Counted from the stretch's first letter, positions 7,796-16,085 are shown. The stretch: DNA of 64,000 nucleotides from Cryptosporangium phraense (GCF_006912135.1 NZ_VIRS01000027.1:33395-97394), one strand, 5' to 3'. Translations and numbers: made by a program. The notes: a model not told the origin generated them from the letters alone.

Positions 7796-8383
7796 GTGCC
7801 AACCGGGATCGCGCTCCGCGACGTGCGCGAGCAGCTGTTCGACGCCGCCGAGCGGGTGCTCCTCGCGCACGGGCCGAGCGCGCTGACCAGTCGGGCGGTC
7901 ACCGACGAGGCGGGCGTCGCGAAGGGCGTGCTGCACCGGCATTTCGCCGACTTCGACGCGTTCCTGGCCGAGTTCGTGCTCGATCGGATCCATCGGATGG
8001 ACCCGAAGGCCGCCGCGTTGCGCGAGGCCACCGGCACCGGGCGGGTCGTCGACAACCTGGCCCAGGCGCTGATCGGGCTGTTCGGGTCGGTCGCGGTGGC
8101 GATCGTGGCGCTCGTGACGTTCCGCGACGGGCTGCGGGCCCGGCTGCGGGACACCTGGCCGGCTGGGGTGCCGGTGCTCACGGATGCCGCCGACATCATC
8201 GCCGGGTACCTCCGCGCCGAGCGGTCCGGTGGGCGCCTCAAGCCGGACGCGGACGTCGACACGATCGCGTTCATGCTGATCGGCGCTGGTCATCTGCTGT
8301 TCGCGGACCGGACGGGGACGCCGCCGGAGCCGTCGGTGGTGTGGATCAAGGTTGCGGCGGTCGTTGGGCCCTGGTTGGCCTGA
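7796..8383 (+). CDS. TetR family regulator
   Basis: A 195-residue TetR protein. The N-terminal helix-turn-helix spans about residues 10-55: REQLFDAAERVLLAHGPSAL, then TSRAVTDEAGVAKGVLHRHF. The C-terminal ligand domain is helical and rich in Ala and Val. A GTG start at 7796 places the HTH at the usual distance. It is divergent from the methyltransferase/cupin pair and very likely binds the two palindromes between them. The ligand is unknown. Confidence 0.85.
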   Translation: MPTGIALRDVREQLFDAAERVLLAHGPSALTSRAVTDEAGVAKGVLHRHFADFDAFLAEFVLDRIHRMDPKAAALREATGTGRVVDNLAQALIGLFGSVAVAIVALVTFRDGLRARLRDTWPAGVPVLTDAADIIAGYLRAERSGGRLKPDADVDTIAFMLIGAGHLLFADRTGTPPEPSVVWIKVAAVVGPWLA

Positions 8384-8397
8384 GAAACGCGCGCTGT

Positions 8398-8840
8398 CGA
8401 TTTTCGGCGAGCCCGTTGGTCGGTAGTTCGGACGAACTGGCCGATCGAGTACGAGCCCCGTGAGGGCGGTGCCGAAAAGGGCCTCACCGGCCACGGTGGC
8501 CAGGTCACCGCCTGGGAACCCGGCCGCCTCTTCCGCACCCGCGCCGAGGGCCCCAACGGCTGGTTCAACCAGCTCGAATACCGCCTCGAAGGCCGGGACG
8601 GGACGACCCACGTCCGCTACCGGCACACCGGCTCGTACGCCGACGACCCGCTCGAGTACGAGCAGTGCGCCGCCCACACCACGTTCTACGAAGAAACCCA
8701 CTTCCTCGGCCTCCGGACCGGGGACTCCCTCGTCGCGGTCTTCGGCCGAGACGCCTGGGGAGGTTCGGTCGGCGTTTCGCTGCACTTCTTCGGTCCGGAC
8801 GCCAACCTGGAAGCCGAACGAGCCTGCCGGCAGGAAGTGA
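8398..8840 (+). pseudogene. SRPBCC (AHSA1-like) gene remnant
   Basis: Translating from about 8410 gives an AHSA1/SRPBCC ligand-binding domain: IEYEPREGG, then GHGGQVTAWEPGRLFRTRAE, WFNQLEYRLEGRDGTTHVRY and EYEQCAAHTTFYEETHF. No start codon or N-terminal strand is present; the first recognisable residues are ARWS, so the 5' end is missing. The frame runs on into a fragment of a second gene instead of stopping normally. Together with the next feature this is a decayed cluster. Confidence 0.65.
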
Positions 8841-9765
8841 CCTCCGCAACGGTCTGCTCACCGACGGGCCGTTCGTCGAGACCAAAGGGGGCCCTCGCCG
8901 GCCTCTTCATCCTCGAAGCGCGAGACCTCGACCACGCGCTCGAACTCGCGAAGATGACCCCGATCGTCGAAGGCGGCGTCGACCTCGCCGAGGAGAGCGT
9001 CCAGGACGCGTATGTCGTCGCGCTCACGGCCTGGGAGCGCGACGGGATCCCCGAGCGTCCGGGCGCCTGGCTCACCACCGCCGCCCGCAACAAGGCGCTC
9101 TCGACGCTGGCCCGTCGGCAGACGCTGGAGGCCAAGCTCCCGTTGCTGGTGGTCGAGCCGCCGACGGAGAAACCGGCCGACCCGCTCAGCCTGGTCTTCA
9201 CCTGCTGCCATCCCGCGCTGTCGCCGGAAGCCCGGATCGCGCTCACCCTCCGGCTGGTGTGCGGCCTCACCACGCCCGAGATCGCCCAGGCCTTCCTCGT
9301 CCCCGAGGCCACGATGGCCGCCCGGCTCACCCGCGTCGATCTGACCGATCGGGCGGTGGATCTCGCCCGGCTCCTGCACGCGCTGCTCCCCGACGAGTCC
9401 GAGGCCACCGGATTGCTGGCTCTGCTCCTCGTCCACAAGGCGCGGGAGGGAAGCCGGGTCGGACCGGAGGGCCGGCTCGTCCGCCTGGCCGACCAGGACC
9501 GTTCGGTCTGGGACCGGGTGGCGATCGCGGAGGCCGACCGACTGGTGGTGACCGCGCTGCGGTCGCGTCCTCCCGGGAGGTTCAGCCTGCAGGCCGCGAT
9601 CGCCGCCCTTCACGCTCAGGCGCCGACGTACGACGCGACCGACTGGCCGCAGATACGGACGCTCTACGACGCGCTGCTCCGGGGGTGGCCGACGCCGGTC
9701 GTGGCGCTGAACCGGGCGGTAGCCGTGTCGATGGTGGACGGTCCGGCCGCCGAGATGATCGGCAC
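8841..9765 (+). pseudogene. YCII-domain / ECF sigma factor remnant, fused and deleted
   Basis: The start holds the C-terminal half of a YCII-related protein (LTDGPFVETKG, then GLFILEARDLDHALELAKM) split over two frames. It runs without a stop into an ECF sigma factor of the type usually paired with YCII proteins: ESVQDAYVVALTAWERDGIP, then TTAARNKALSTLARR and HPALSPEARIALTLRLVCGL. The first 20 or so sigma residues are gone. About 45 residues are missing between MAARLTR and VDLTDRAVDLARLL. The 3' end stops at ALNRAVAVSMVDGPAA, where it meets the opposing DeoR gene. Deletions on both sides make function very unlikely. Confidence 0.75.
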
Positions 9766-10494
9766 GCCGGTCTCGGCGAGGTCGCGGAGGAGCGGGGCGT
9801 CGACGTCGGTCACGATGCCGGCCACGTCGCTCAGCCCGAGCACCGTGAACGGCGACGCGGCCCCGATCTTCTCGGCGCTGGCCAGCACGTAGGTGTCGGC
9901 GGCCCGCCGGGACAGCGCCCGCTTCATCGCGGCCTCGTCGGCGTCGCCGGTGGTGAGTCCTTCGGTCGGGTGCACGCCGGTGACGCCCATCAGGAAGACG
10001 TCCGCATGAACCAGGGACGCGGACTCGACGGCGGCGGCGCCGCACGCGACCGCGGAGTGCTTGAAGATCCGGCCGCCGATGACGTGTAGTTCGACCGCGG
10101 GGTGGTCGACGAGCGCGGACGCGATCGTCGGGCTGTGGGTGATGATCGTGGCGTTGAGGTCCCTCGGGAGGGCGCGGGTGACCGCGAGGGTCGTCGTGCC
10201 GCCGTCGAGGATCGCGGTGCAGCCGGGAGCGATCAACTGGGCGGCGCGGGCGGCCACGCGCTGCTTGGAGTCTGGTTGCACGTTCTTGCGCGTTTCTAGG
10301 TCACCGATCGCGGGTGAGACCGGGAGGGCACCGCCGTACACACGCTGGCACAGGCCGGCCGCCGCTAGCTCGCGAAGGTCGCGACGGATGCTGTCCTCGG
10401 AGATCCGCAGCTCAGCGGCAATGTCTTTGGCGACGATGCGGCCGTCGGTGCGGAGCCGGTCGAGCAGGAGCTCGTGACGCTGGGCGGCGAGCAT
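9664..10494 (-). CDS. DeoR family regulator with altered C-terminus
   Basis: A 276-residue DeoR-type repressor. The HTH covers about residues 5-55 (RHELLLDRLRTDGRIVAKDI, then SEDSIRRDLRELAAAGLCQR). The sugar-phosphate isomerase-like sensor domain follows, with ILDGGTTTLAVTRALP and VFLMGVTGVHPTEGLTTGD. Family similarity ends at about ETGVPIIS. The last roughly 28 residues are read antisense through the sigma-factor remnant, so the native 3' end was probably replaced by a deletion. Most of the fold is intact and the protein may still work. Divergent from a nucleotide-handling gene at 10543. Confidence 0.8.
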   Translation of the reverse strand: MLAAQRHELLLDRLRTDGRIVAKDIAAELRISEDSIRRDLRELAAAGLCQRVYGGALPVSPAIGDLETRKNVQPDSKQRVAARAAQLIAPGCTAILDGGTTTLAVTRALPRDLNATIITHSPTIASALVDHPAVELHVIGGRIFKHSAVACGAAAVESASLVHADVFLMGVTGVHPTEGLTTGDADEAAMKRALSRRAADTYVLASAEKIGAASPFTVLGLSDVAGIVTDVDAPLLRDLAETGVPIISAAGPSTIDTATARFSATTGVGHPRSSAS

Positions 10495-10528
10495 TCATGT
10501 TCCTTCTTGTTTGTCCTTGGTATTGCAC

Positions 10529-10542
10529 GTAGCGTACTACGC
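10529..10542. promoter_or_regulatory. Small inverted repeat upstream of DUF4406-like gene
   Basis: GCGTA (10532-10536) and TACGC (10538-10542) flank one base, overlapping a second symmetry GTAG-CGTA-CTAC. The site lies directly before the ATG at 10543 and 35 bases from the DeoR start, so it may be the DeoR operator. Confidence 0.3.
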
Positions 10543-10908
10543 ATGATGATTCTGATTGCTGGTCCCTACCGTTCCGGCACGGGCGACGATCCGGCGCTGA
10601 TGGAGGCGAACCTGCGGCGGCTGGAGGAGGCCGCGTGGCCGCTCTTCCAGGCCGGGCACGTGCCGATGATCGGCGAGTGGGTCGCGTTACCGGTGCTTCG
10701 CGGGGCCGGTGGCACGGGTCCGGCCGATCCGATCGCGGCCGAGATCATGTACCCGACCGCGCAGCGGCTGCTCGAGCGCTGCGAGGGCGTGCTGCGGCTA
10801 CCGGGCGAGTCGACCGGGGCCGACCAGGACGTGGCGATCGCCCGCGAACGGGGCATTCCGGTGTGGTTCAGTCTGGAAGACGTGCCGCCGTCTAACCTGC
10901 ACGAATGA
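10543..10908 (+). CDS. DUF4406 / nucleoside deoxyribosyltransferase-like protein
   Basis: A 121-residue Rossmann-like protein starting MILIAGPYRSGTGDDPALME, with AERLLERC-like and LPGESTGADQDVAIARERGI segments. These match the DUF4406/NDT-like pattern, in which GPYR and the GAD...A segment line a nucleotide pocket. The exact reaction is unknown. It overlaps the next gene by four bases (ATGA) and probably heads a three-gene operon with the PPOX and methyltransferase genes. A DeoR regulator is divergent. Confidence 0.7.
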   Translation: MMILIAGPYRSGTGDDPALMEANLRRLEEAAWPLFQAGHVPMIGEWVALPVLRGAGGTGPADPIAAEIMYPTAQRLLERCEGVLRLPGESTGADQDVAIARERGIPVWFSLEDVPPSNLHE

Positions 10909-11288
10909 GCGTCGCGGACGAGATCGGCCGGGGTAGGTACGTCAGCCTGACGACGTACAAGAAGGACGGAACACCGGTGGCCACGCCGGTGTGGCACGCC
11001 TATGTCGACGGTGTGGTCTACGTGATCTCCGAGGCGAGCGCGTGGAAGGTCAAGCGGATCCGGAACAACCCGGCCGTGCAGCTCACCGTGTGCGGCATCC
11101 GGGGGCGGATCGCGCCGGACGCTCCGACGGCGTCGGGAACGGCCCAGCTGCTGGACGAATCCGAGGAGCCCAGGGTCCGGCGCTACATCGCGAAGAAGTA
11201 CTGGATGTCACGGATCGCCAATACGGCGACCGCGGTGTTCCGCATCAAGCGCCCACCGGTGACCTGCATCGCGATCACGATTCCGTGA
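10905..11288 (+). CDS. PPOX-class (F420/FMN) oxidoreductase-like protein
   Basis: A 127-residue split-barrel protein of the pyridoxamine-phosphate-oxidase-like family. Evidence: YVSLTTYKKDGTPVATPVWH near the start, then VVYVISEASAWKVKRIRNNP, and a C-terminal EEPRVRRYIAKKYW block typical of PPOX proteins from F420-using actinobacteria. Such proteins bind FMN or F420 as dimers; the substrate is unknown. It overlaps its upstream neighbour by four bases and its downstream neighbour by four bases, so translation is likely coupled. Confidence 0.8.
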   Translation: MSVADEIGRGRYVSLTTYKKDGTPVATPVWHAYVDGVVYVISEASAWKVKRIRNNPAVQLTVCGIRGRIAPDAPTASGTAQLLDESEEPRVRRYIAKKYWMSRIANTATAVFRIKRPPVTCIAITIP

Positions 11289-11983
11289 CCGACGAGTGGT
11301 CGCCGGTCGCCGTCGCCTGGGCGCGGTGGTGGGGGACGTTCGCGGCGCCGGTCTGGGAGACGTTCGCCGACGGTAGCCGGGTGCTGGACGTCGGGTGCGG
11401 AAGCGGCGAGTTCCTGGCGTCGCTCGGGGCCCGCGGAGTCGCCGGGGCCGATCCGTCGCCGGCGATGGTGCAGCTCGCCGCGGCCGCGGCGCCGGGCGCG
11501 GACGTACGCGTAGCGGACGCCGAAGCCCTGCCGTGGGCCGACGACAGCTTCGACCTCGTGACCGCGATCAACGCGCTGCAGTTCGCCGACGACCCGGACG
11601 CGGCCGTCGCCGAGATGCTGCGCGTGACCGTGCCGGGCGGACACGTCGCGGTGGCGAACTGGGCCGAGCGGGCCCGCAACGACCTCGACGTGATCAACGC
11701 GGCGCTGGCCGACGAGCCGCTGGAAGACGGCGACCTGCGCCTGCCGGGCGGCCTCGAGGAGATGCTGGAACCCGCGGCCGACGTCCGGTCCGGCCTCGTC
11801 GAGGTCCCGTGGACGGCGGCGGACGACCACGACCTGGTCGCCGGCCTCCTGTTCGGCGAGGACGACCCGTCGCTGGCCCGGACGATTCTCGACGCGGCCC
11901 GCCCGTTCCGCACCGAGACCGGCGGCTACCGGTTCGTGAACCACTTCCGCTGGGCGATGGGCACGAAAAAGCCCGGCCGGTAG
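11285..11983 (+). CDS. Class I SAM-dependent methyltransferase
   Basis: A 232-residue methyltransferase with motif I RVLDVGCGSGEFLASLGARG, motif II GADPSPAM, motif IV DLVTAINALQFADDP and motif VI VPGGHVAVANWAE. The GTG at 11285 was chosen because it overlaps the previous stop as GTGA and leaves a normal N-terminus (TDEWSPVAVAWARWWG). Last gene of the 10543-11983 unit, followed by a strong hairpin. Confidence 0.85.
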   Translation: MTDEWSPVAVAWARWWGTFAAPVWETFADGSRVLDVGCGSGEFLASLGARGVAGADPSPAMVQLAAAAAPGADVRVADAEALPWADDSFDLVTAINALQFADDPDAAVAEMLRVTVPGGHVAVANWAERARNDLDVINAALADEPLEDGDLRLPGGLEEMLEPAADVRSGLVEVPWTAADDHDLVAGLLFGEDDPSLARTILDAARPFRTETGGYRFVNHFRWAMGTKKPGR

Positions 11984-11995
11984 AACCGGCCGGGC
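11971..11995. terminator. Hairpin terminator between convergent genes
   Basis: Perfect 11-base arms GCCCGGCCGGT and ACCGGCCGGGC with an AGA loop. An A-run precedes it and TTCTCC follows, between the convergent methyltransferase and alkaline phosphatase genes, so it could serve both directions. Confidence 0.85.
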
Positions 11996-12005
11996 TTCTC
12001 CGGAA

Positions 12006-13262
12006 CTACTTGGTCAGGATCTTCGAGAGAACCTCGTGCACGTAGGTGTTCGCGTGCTCGCCGGTGAACGAGGACGCGTACGGGCCCGACGCGGTGACCG
12101 GCACGTTCACGCCGGTGTGGCCGCTGGTGGTCCAGTCGATGTTGAACTTGAGCGAGCTGCCCGCGATCGCGAACGGCCCGTCTTCCTTCGAGATGCCGTC
12201 GCCGGACTCGTCCGCGGTGTCCTCCGCGGCCTCGACGGTGGCGCCACCGCAGTCGTGGTCACCGGTGATGACCAGCAGCGTGTCGGGGTGCGTGGCGACG
12301 TAGGCCTTGGCGACCTTGACCGCCTTCTCGAGCTCGGCCATCGACTTGAGGACCTTCTCGCCGTTGTTCTCGTGCGAGAACTCGTCGATGCCCTCTTCCT
12401 CAACGAACAGGAAGAAGCCGTCCTTGTCGGTCTTCAGCGTGCTCAGCGCCTTGGACGTCATGTCGGCGAGCGGGACGACCGGGTTGTAGATGTCGCCCTT
12501 GCCTTCCTCGCGCTGCTGGAACATCTCCTCGTTGGAGAAGAGGCCCAGGAGCTTGCCGCCCTTGGCCGCCTTCAGCTGTGCGGCCGAGGTGACGTAGGTG
12601 TAGCCGGCCTTCTTGGCCTTGGCGATCAGGTCGCCCTTGGTGCCCTTGCTGGCCTCGGTCGGGTCCTCGGCCGGCTTGTCCGGGAACGCGCCCGGGCTGC
12701 CCGCGGGGAGCCACCAGTCCTCGCCACCGCCGAGAATGACGTCGGGCTTGCTGACCTCGAGGTACTGACGGGCGATGTCGTCCTGCTGACCGCGGTCGAC
12801 GGTCTGCGAGAACCACGCGGCCGGGCTCGCGTCGGTGACCTGCGCGGTCGTGACGAGACCGGTGGCCTTGCCGGCCTTCTTGGCCTGCTCGCCCAGCGTC
12901 GCGAGCGGCTTCTTGTTGACGTCGACGCTGATCGCGCCGTTGTAGGTCTTCTGGCCGGTGGCCCACGCGGTGGCGGCGGCGGCGGAGTCGGTGATGGCGG
13001 TCTTCGGGTCGTGCGGGCTCGTGCTGAGCTGACCCGAGTAGGGCAGGCTGTCCATCGCCAGGCGACCGTCGAGGCCGGTCATCGCGAGACGGGCGGCCTC
13101 ACGGTGCGCGGCCGACATGCCGTCGCCGTTGATGAAGATGACGCTCTTGGCCTTCGGGTGGCCGCCGTTCGCGTCGGCCGCGCCCACGGTCATCGTGGCG
13201 GCGCCGACGGCAGCGACTACCGCAACCGACCCGGCGAGCCAGCGCAGTCCTTTGTTCTCCAC
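12006..13262 (-). CDS. Secreted alkaline phosphatase (PhoA superfamily)
   Basis: A 418-residue alkaline phosphatase. The first about 30 residues form a signal peptide (WLAGSVAVVAAVGAATMTVG, then AADA). Catalytic features are Asp47 (FINGDGM), the nucleophile Ser93 in ITDSAAAATAWATG, metal ligands in EEEGIDEFSHENN and ITGDHDCGGATVE, and SGHTGVNVPV near the end. The GTG start at 13262 has the RBS AGGAGG just upstream. It should release phosphate from monoesters outside the cell. A close paralogue lies directly upstream on the same strand, so this is a tandem duplication. Confidence 0.9.
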   Translation of the reverse strand: MENKGLRWLAGSVAVVAAVGAATMTVGAADANGGHPKAKSVIFINGDGMSAAHREAARLAMTGLDGRLAMDSLPYSGQLSTSPHDPKTAITDSAAAATAWATGQKTYNGAISVDVNKKPLATLGEQAKKAGKATGLVTTAQVTDASPAAWFSQTVDRGQQDDIARQYLEVSKPDVILGGGEDWWLPAGSPGAFPDKPAEDPTEASKGTKGDLIAKAKKAGYTYVTSAAQLKAAKGGKLLGLFSNEEMFQQREEGKGDIYNPVVPLADMTSKALSTLKTDKDGFFLFVEEEGIDEFSHENNGEKVLKSMAELEKAVKVAKAYVATHPDTLLVITGDHDCGGATVEAAEDTADESGDGISKEDGPFAIAGSSLKFNIDWTTSGHTGVNVPVTASGPYASSFTGEHANTYVHEVLSKILTK

Positions 13263-13324
13263 GGATCCTCCTGTGTCTATGACCCAGGTCAGGCAACACC
13301 AGCGGCAACGATGGCAACTTGCGC

Positions 13325-13347
13325 ACATATGAACTAGATATGAATTC
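13325..13347 (-). promoter_or_regulatory. PHO-box-like direct repeat
   Basis: On the minus strand two 11-base units follow one another: TTCATATCTAG then TTCATATGTGC. Actinobacterial PhoP sites are tandem 11-base repeats with a GTTCA core, and the second unit with its preceding G fits this. The site is about 65 bases upstream of the phosphatase start, which suggests induction by phosphate starvation. Confidence 0.45.
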
Positions 13348-13399
13348 GTTGTAGGGACAAACGACTTCGTCTCGGTCAGCTGCGCAGTCGATGGCTGAT

Positions 13400-14641
13400 T
13401 CAGAGTGCTTTCGCCAGCACCTCGTGGACGTGGGTGTTGGGGTGCTTGCCGGTGAACATCGACGAGAGCGGGCCGGTCGCGGTGACCGGGACGTCCACGC
13501 CCGTGTGGCCGGTCGTCGTCCAGTCGAGGCTGAACCGGCGCGGGCTGTGCGCGATCGGGAACGGCCCGTCCTCCCGCGAGACGCCGCTGCCCGACTCGTC
13601 GGTCTTCGAGTTGTCCTCGACGGTCAGGCCGCCGCACTCGTGGTCGCCGGTGACGACCACCAGCGTGTCCGGGTGCTTCGCCGCGTAGGCCTTGGCGACC
13701 GCGACCGCCTTGTCGAGCTCGCCCATCGCCTGCAGCATCCGGGTCGCGTTGTTGTGGTGCGAGAACTCGTCGATCGCTTCCTCTTCGACGAACAGGAAGA
13801 AGCCGTCCTTGTCGTTCTGCAGCACGTCGAGAGCCTTGGACGTCATGTCGGCGAGCGGAACGACCGGGTCGTAGACGTCACCCTTGCCCTCCTCGCGCTG
13901 CTGGAACATCTCCTCGTTCGCGAACAGCCCGAGCAGCTTCCCGTCGTCCGGCGCGGCGCGCAGGTCGGCCGCCGACGACACATACCGGTAGCCGTCCCGG
14001 CGGGCCTGGGCGATCAGGTTGCCCTTCGTGCCCTTGCTCCGCTCGCCGTCGCCGTCCGGGAACGCGCCCGGGTTCGAGGACGGAAGCCACCAGTCCTCGC
14101 CGCCGCCGAGGATCACGTCCGGCTTGCTGACCTCGAGGTACTGACGTGCGATGTCGTCCTCATCCTTTCGGGAGGCCTCGTTGGCGAACCACGCGGCCGG
14201 GCTCGCGTCGGTCACCTGGGCCGTCGTCACCAGTCCGGTGGACTTCCCGTCGTCCTTCGCCTGCTCCCCCAGCGTCCGCCAAGGCTTTTTGTGGACGTCG
14301 ACGCTGATCGCGCCGTTGTAGGTGCGCTTGCCGATCGTCCAGGCGGTCGCGCCGGCGGCGGAGTCGGTGATCGCGCTGACCGGGTCGTCCGGGCTGGTGG
14401 TCAGCTGACCGGAGACGGGCAGGCTGTCCATCGTGAGCCGGCCGTCGAAGCCTTTGTAGGTGAGGCGTGCGGCCTCGCGCTGGGCCGGACCCATGCCGTC
14501 GCCGTTGATGAAGATGACGCTGCGGGCCCGAGGTCCGTCGTTGTCGGCGCGGGCGGCGTAGGTGACGGCGCCGCCGGCGACGAGCGCAGCGGCGGTGGTG
14601 AGGGCGGCGAAGGTCTTTGGGCGCACGCGGCTAGGGAACAC
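13400..14641 (-). CDS. Secreted alkaline phosphatase (PhoA superfamily), paralogue
   Basis: A 413-residue paralogue of the neighbouring phosphatase, sharing long stretches such as VTTAQVTDASPAAWF, YLEVSKPDVILGGGEDWWLP and FANEEMFQQREEGKGD. Catalytic residues include Asp48 (INGDGM), Ser94 (ITDSAAGATAW) and EEEAIDEFSHHNN. The signal peptide is RVRPKTFAALTTAAALVAGG. The GTG start at 14641 has AAAAGG upstream; a second in-frame GTG four codons later is possible. It has no obvious strong PHO-type repeat, so the two copies may be regulated differently. Confidence 0.9.
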   Translation of the reverse strand: MFPSRVRPKTFAALTTAAALVAGGAVTYAARADNDGPRARSVIFINGDGMGPAQREAARLTYKGFDGRLTMDSLPVSGQLTTSPDDPVSAITDSAAGATAWTIGKRTYNGAISVDVHKKPWRTLGEQAKDDGKSTGLVTTAQVTDASPAAWFANEASRKDEDDIARQYLEVSKPDVILGGGEDWWLPSSNPGAFPDGDGERSKGTKGNLIAQARRDGYRYVSSAADLRAAPDDGKLLGLFANEEMFQQREEGKGDVYDPVVPLADMTSKALDVLQNDKDGFFLFVEEEAIDEFSHHNNATRMLQAMGELDKAVAVAKAYAAKHPDTLVVVTGDHECGGLTVEDNSKTDESGSGVSREDGPFPIAHSPRRFSLDWTTTGHTGVDVPVTATGPLSSMFTGKHPNTHVHEVLAKAL

Positions 14642-14702
14642 CTTTTTGAGCGAATCGCCCGGTATTGGGGTTGATTCGGCGGTTCGGGCGTTTGAACAGG
14701 CC

Positions 14703-15101
14703 CTAGCCGGCCCAGTGCGTGGGGCGGAACCAGTTGCGCGACTCGGCCGGGAGGAACAGGAGTAGGACCATTCCGCCGCCGAGAAACGTCGGCGCGCCGC
14801 CGATGACGGGCCACGGCGCCGGCCCGGTGAACATCAGCAGGCCGTAGATCACCAGGACGACCGCGATGAGCGTGGCCAGCACCAGCCCGCCCCGACGCCC
14901 TAGGTAGACCATCCAGGCCGTCCACAGCGTCAACGCACTCAGGACGAGGAACCCGAACGCGGCGGTGAGTCGGTCGCCGACCGTGCCGGACGTGGCGAGG
15001 AATCGATAGGCGGCGTACACCGCGATCAGCCCGCCGAGCACGACCAGCACCGCGACGACGATCTGCAGGGGAGTGGGCGGCTGGCGACGCAGCGGAGGCA
15101 T
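14703..15101 (-). CDS. Small membrane protein, function unknown
   Basis: A 132-residue protein with four predicted membrane helices: LQIVVAVLVVLGGLIAVYAA, then TAAFGFLVLSALTLWTAWMV, VLATLIAVVLVIYGLLMF and TFLGGGMVLLLFLPAE. The ATG at 15101 follows GGGAG and gives a short basic N-terminus (PPLRRQPPT). No enzyme motif is visible. It is upstream of the alkaline phosphatases on the same strand, but the 60-base gap does not show cotranscription. Confidence 0.65.
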   Translation of the reverse strand: MPPLRRQPPTPLQIVVAVLVVLGGLIAVYAAYRFLATSGTVGDRLTAAFGFLVLSALTLWTAWMVYLGRRGGLVLATLIAVVLVIYGLLMFTGPAPWPVIGGAPTFLGGGMVLLLFLPAESRNWFRPTHWAG

Positions 15102-15207
15102 GCTCAGCTCCCAGTGGCCAGAAACGGTACGGACACCCCGACCATGGCCCCACCAGCTACACACGACCTACACGTCCGAGCAGGGCGACGCTGCGGCCCG
15201 GAGTGTC

Positions 15208-15245
15208 GGCAACCGAACCGTCGGGCCGTAGTGGCGGCGATCGAG
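15208..15245 (+). promoter_or_regulatory. Shared promoter element, peptide-family copy 1
   Basis: GGCAACCGAAC (15208-15218), an 18-base spacer, then GCGATCGAG (15237-15245), about 76 bases before the peptide start. The same two blocks with the same spacer length precede three other copies of the gene, so they look like the -35 and -10 regions of one sigma factor, perhaps an ECF type. Confidence 0.65.
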
Positions 15246-15321
15246 TCGTTCCGGATTCAGCGCGAATCTAGTGGTGCACCGGGGGAGAGGCTCCCGGGCA
15301 GACACCAGGAGGCTGGACACC

Positions 15322-15450
15322 ATGAGCGGTTGCTACGACTACGAGTACGACTACTGCGGAGACTACGACTACGACTACTGCCGCCCGCGGCGCCGTCACC
15401 ACAAGCGTCGCCACCACAACGACTGCTGGGACTACAACTACTGCAGCTGA
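15322..15450 (+). CDS. Tyr/Asp-Arg/His-rich small peptide, copy 1 (42 aa)
   Basis: A 42-residue product. It begins MSGCYDYEYDYC, continues with a Tyr/Asp repeat to Cys20, then RPRRRHHKRRHH (21-32) and ends NDCWDYNYCS. The first half is acidic and aromatic and the second half strongly basic; five Cys and four His could bind metal or form disulfides. No signal peptide. RBS AGGAGG is nine bases before the ATG. Three more intact copies and one truncated copy occur in this window, all with the same promoter blocks or their remnant. Conservation across copies, a private promoter and a terminator argue that it is a real gene. Function unknown. Confidence 0.8.
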   Translation: MSGCYDYEYDYCGDYDYDYCRPRRRHHKRRHHNDCWDYNYCS

Positions 15451-15469
15451 CACAACGCGAGATTCCTAG

Positions 15470-15498
15470 GCCCCGGAGCGCCCCGAGCGTTCCGGGGC
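15470..15498 (+). terminator. Terminator after peptide copy 1
   Basis: Arms GCCCCGGA (15470-15477) and TCCGGGGC (15491-15498) followed by TTTC, 20 bases after the peptide stop. This supports a monocistronic small transcript. Confidence 0.75.
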
Positions 15499-15657
15499 TT
15501 TCGCTGTGCGCCGGGCGCGCCCGGCCGTACGGGCTTCGGGGTAGTCCCGGAGCCGGATCTCCGGGGCCGGTCGAGGGAGTCTCCCGATGTGCCGGGGGCG
15601 GTCGGAGCCGCACCCTTATGGCATCGGTTCGAACACTCCAGAAGGGGAGCCCACACC

Positions 15658-15915
15658 ATGAACGACGTCCACCGCTACCTCGCCTCCAAGGGTCTGGTCC
15701 GGCCGCGGGAGGGGCGCTTCCTGGGTGGTGTCTGCGCCGGCCTCGGCGCCCGCATCGGCATCGACCCGTGGCCCGCGCGGGCCCTGTTCGTGCTGACGAT
15801 GCTCCTGATCCCGGGCAGCCAGGTTCTCCTGCTGTACCCGATCCTCTGGATCCTGATGCCCGCCGAGGAGCGCGCCACCTACTCGAACCCGATGGTCCCC
15901 CCGGCCGCCGCCTGA
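15658..15915 (+). CDS. PspC domain membrane protein
   Basis: An 85-residue protein consisting of a PspC domain: REGRFLGGVCAGLGARIGID, then PWPARALFVLTMLLIPGSQV and YPILWILMPAEE. It has one long hydrophobic region that probably crosses the membrane twice. PspC proteins sense or respond to envelope stress. RBS AAGGGGAG lies 9-16 bases upstream of the ATG. It sits between two copies of the small peptide gene but each has its own promoter and terminator, so a functional link is only suggested. Confidence 0.85.
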   Translation: MNDVHRYLASKGLVRPREGRFLGGVCAGLGARIGIDPWPARALFVLTMLLIPGSQVLLLYPILWILMPAEERATYSNPMVPPAAA

Positions 15916-15922
15916 CCCCGGA

Positions 15923-15962
15923 GACGATGCCTGGAGCGCCAGCGCGCGCTCCGGGCATCGTC
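15923..15962 (+). terminator. Terminator after PspC gene
   Basis: A long hairpin: GACGATGC (15923-15930) pairs with GCATCGTC (15955-15962), with further pairing GGAGCG/CGCTCC inside. It follows the PspC stop by eight bases. Confidence 0.75.
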
Positions 15963-15972
15963 CTGTGTTGCC

Positions 15973-16007
15973 GCGCTAACGCGCCGGACGTTCGCTGGGC
16001 GATCGAG
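15973..16007 (+). promoter_or_regulatory. Shared promoter element, peptide-family copy 2
   Basis: CGCTAAC (15974-15980), exactly 18 bases, then GCGATCGAG (15999-16007), 78 bases before the start of copy 2. The upstream block is the most divergent of the four (TAAC for GAAC) but the spacer and downstream block are identical. Confidence 0.55.
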
Positions 16008-16085
16008 CGACATCCCGAAACCCGGGAACCTGAAGACCGGAACGGGTCACCTGACCCCGCAAACCGAGCGAGGAGGCTGAGCGAC

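Noticed and set aside
12036..13337. 433-codon plus-strand frame opposite the alkaline phosphatase
   Set aside because: Val/Gly/Arg-rich shadow; the opposite strand encodes a protein with a signal peptide and full catalytic motifs.
15268..15453. Val-rich 61-codon frame opposite peptide copy 1
   Set aside because: Produced by reading the Tyr/Asp codons (TAC, GAC) antisense as GTA/GTC; the sense strand has the conserved leader, promoter and terminator.
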